Source of the DNA: Arthrobacter subterraneus
GTDB lineage: Bacteria; Actinomycetota; Actinomycetes; Actinomycetales; Micrococcaceae
Length of the DNA: 64,000 nt
Assembly: GCF_900099735.1 (NCBI RefSeq)
Contig: NZ_FNDT01000004.1
Coordinates: forward strand, 124,001-188,000
Direction of reading: 5' to 3'
Shown here: positions 62,667 through 64,000 of the stretch, piece after piece
Position numbering within the stretch: the stretch's first letter is position 1
Layout of the letters: every line of letters starts with the position of its first letter
Program-made: the position numbers and the translations under genes
The notes under the pieces: generated by a model
Seen by the model: the letters and a program-made list of their open reading frames with translations, nothing else
What the model was told of the DNA's origin: nothing
The model's database searches: none

Positions 62667-64000
62667 GCTGCTGCCTTCCGGAGGATCAGGGCGAGGTCGC
62701 TGAGGTCGCTGAGGGTGAGCACGGTGAGGTCGCCGATGGTGGCCCGTCCCGGTTCCTGGCCGCTGACGCAGCGTATGGCGATGCACCGGATCCCGGGCGG
62801 CACCGACGCCGCCGCGGACCGGAGCTGGGACGGGGTCACCTGCGGCCCCACCACGAAAAAGACCACTGACGCGTTCGGCACCGAATCCGCCGTCGTCCGC
62901 GCCAGGTCCACAGCGGTGAGGCGCTGGTTGCGGCCCTCGACCCGGGTCATGTCGTCCAGCAGGTTGCGGCCGGTTTCCGAGCGGACCGGGCCGTCCTGGG
63001 TCAGCACGCTCAGGTTCCGCTGCTCGCGGATCGCCTGGAGGCCGATGGAACCGGCCACGGAAACGCCGAGCTCGAATTCGGCGTCGGACCCGTATTCGGA
63101 GGTGTTGGTGGAGAGGGCCACAGCGAGGTGGGAGCGGCGGGTTTCCTCGAACTGGCGCACCATCAGCTTTCCGGTCCGCGCCGTGGTTTTCCAGTGGATG
63201 TGGCGGCGGTCATCGCCCGGCACATAGTCCCGCAGCGCGTGGAAGGAGACGTCGGCGCTGGAGAGGTCCTTGGTGGGCAGCCCCTCGAGGTCCTTGATGA
63301 ACCCGGCAGCTGAACCGACCAGGGGTACGGTGCGCGGGTGGACATACAGGTCGGTGGGTTCGGTCCAGAACACCTGCCGGCGCAGCAGGCTCAGCGGGTC
63401 GGCGCGCACTGACCGGACGGGACCCACCACGATGACGGCGCGGCGGTGCGTGGGAATGGTGAAGAGGTCCTCGTGGAGCTGGTCCGGTTTCAGCCGCGGC
63501 AGGTGGAAGATCGCCGTCGCCGCACCCACCGGCAACTCCAGTGAGGCCGGCAGCAGCGGCTTCGACGAGGTGTTGGAGACGGCCACGCTTCCGACTGCGC
63601 GGTCACCCACGGCGACGCGCGTCCGGGACAGGTCCAGCTTCACGGCGTAGGACGATCGCCCCAGGATGAAACCGACCGCCAGGACAAAGAGGATGCTGCC
63701 CAGCAGGGCGGCCACCAGCGCTTCCCGCCAGTCGAAGACGGCGCCGAGCACCCAGAGGGCCAGCACCGTCCCGGCCATGATCCAGCCAAGGGGGCTGACC
63801 ACTCCGACCACGGGGCCGCAGTACCGCCGGAGCGCCCCACCCACGCGCCGGGCGGCCGGCGTCCCGGCAGCGCGGAGCAGCTGCCACGCTTCCCGGGTCA
63901 GTGACCCTGGGTGAAAGCGCGACGACGGCGGCCTCCCTCCCCGTGGTCCCCTGCCGGGGGCGGGAGACGGTCTGGGAGCACGACGACGGTCGGGCGCGCC
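62663..64000 (-). CDS. DUF58 domain protein (5' end at or beyond window edge)
   Basis: The frame encodes 393 residues from a GTG at 63844 but stays open to the window edge, and the added part includes SLTREAWQLLRAAG, like the starts of DUF58 proteins. There are no other start codons in that part, so the true start may lie outside. Two helices (GWIMAGTVLALWVLGAVFDW and ALLGSILFVLAVGFILG) are followed by a von Willebrand-like DUF58 domain (LRDYVPGDDRRHIHWKTTAR). The partner is usually a MoxR ATPase. It overlaps the TgpA-like gene by four bases and should head this long operon or follow moxR. Confidence 0.85.
   Translation of the reverse strand, partial: GAPDRRRAPRPSPAPGRGPRGGRPPSSRFHPGSLTREAWQLLRAAGTPAARRVGGALRRYCGPVVGVVSPLGWIMAGTVLALWVLGAVFDWREALVAALLGSILFVLAVGFILGRSSYAVKLDLSRTRVAVGDRAVGSVAVSNTSSKPLLPASLELPVGAATAIFHLPRLKPDQLHEDLFTIPTHRRAVIVVGPVRSVRADPLSLLRRQVFWTEPTDLYVHPRTVPLVGSAAGFIKDLEGLPTKDLSSADVSFHALRDYVPGDDRRHIHWKTTARTGKLMVRQFEETRRSHLAVALSTNTSEYGSDAEFELGVSVAGSIGLQAIREQRNLSVLTQDGPVRSETGRNLLDDMTRVEGRNQRLTAVDLARTTADSVPNASVVFFVVGPQVTPSQLRSAAASVPPGIRCIAIRCVSGQEPGRATIGDLTVLTLSDLSDLALILRKAAA

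Overview
This window is GC-rich chromosomal DNA from an actinobacterium, most probably Arthrobacter or a close relative in the Micrococcaceae. I infer this from the base composition, the many GTG and TTG starts, the 4-bp stop/start overlaps, the dusB-dgt-dnaG order, a SAM-IV-type riboswitch before metX, KhtTU antiporter genes, and an FHA/kinase/phosphatase/WXG100 locus with an FtsK-type ATPase. No similarity search was run. There are 55 protein genes, one tRNA, one riboswitch and several structured repeats.

Layout. 1-4.1 kb: a partial sugar transporter, a Bcr/CflA-type exporter and an SDR/DUF2867 protein. 4.2-8.9 kb: tRNA-Asn with its terminator, then the leftward set dusB-dgt-dnaG. 8.9-15.3 kb: a YibE/F membrane protein, a hydrolase/DUF1295 pair, a GNAT protein, glyS, a universal stress protein and a tiny basic protein. 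15.4-22.7 kb: a secreted M28 peptidase, a DMT transporter, an S4 protein, a methyltransferase, an esterase, an HNH/DUF222 nuclease and a VOC protein. 22.7-26.4 kb: metX with its riboswitch, a cupin, a VOC protein and a CPBP protease.

26.5-35.0 kb is a histidine utilization (hut) island. hutH faces an IclR-hutU operon across an intergenic region carrying two spaced TTTCA...TGAAA-like sites. hutI-hutF-amidohydrolase forms a second leftward operon. Histidine would pass through HutH, HutU and HutI to formiminoglutamate; HutF makes N-formylglutamate; and the M20-type amidohydrolase may do the last step in place of HutG.

35-49 kb: an AMIN-like secreted protein, khtT-khtU, an FAD oxidoreductase, a PP2C-like/phosphotransferase pair, gatC-gatA-gatB, a fluoroacetate-type dehalogenase between two related GNAT genes, an inositol-monophosphatase-like gene and ligA.

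49.2-64 kb is one long leftward locus: DUF58, transglutaminase-like membrane protein, RDD-FHA, PP2C, FHA, Ser/Thr kinase, FHA, an FHA-bearing FtsK/EssC-type ATPase and a WXG100 protein. It looks like a minimal type VII-like secretion system with its own phospho-signalling circuit and is the most interesting gene set here.

Non-coding signals of note are two copies of a long palindrome whose stems have co-varied (26.5 and 49.1 kb), a 15-bp minisatellite shared by dnaG and an intergenic site at 20 kb, in-frame repeats in hutI, and several perfect inverted repeats.
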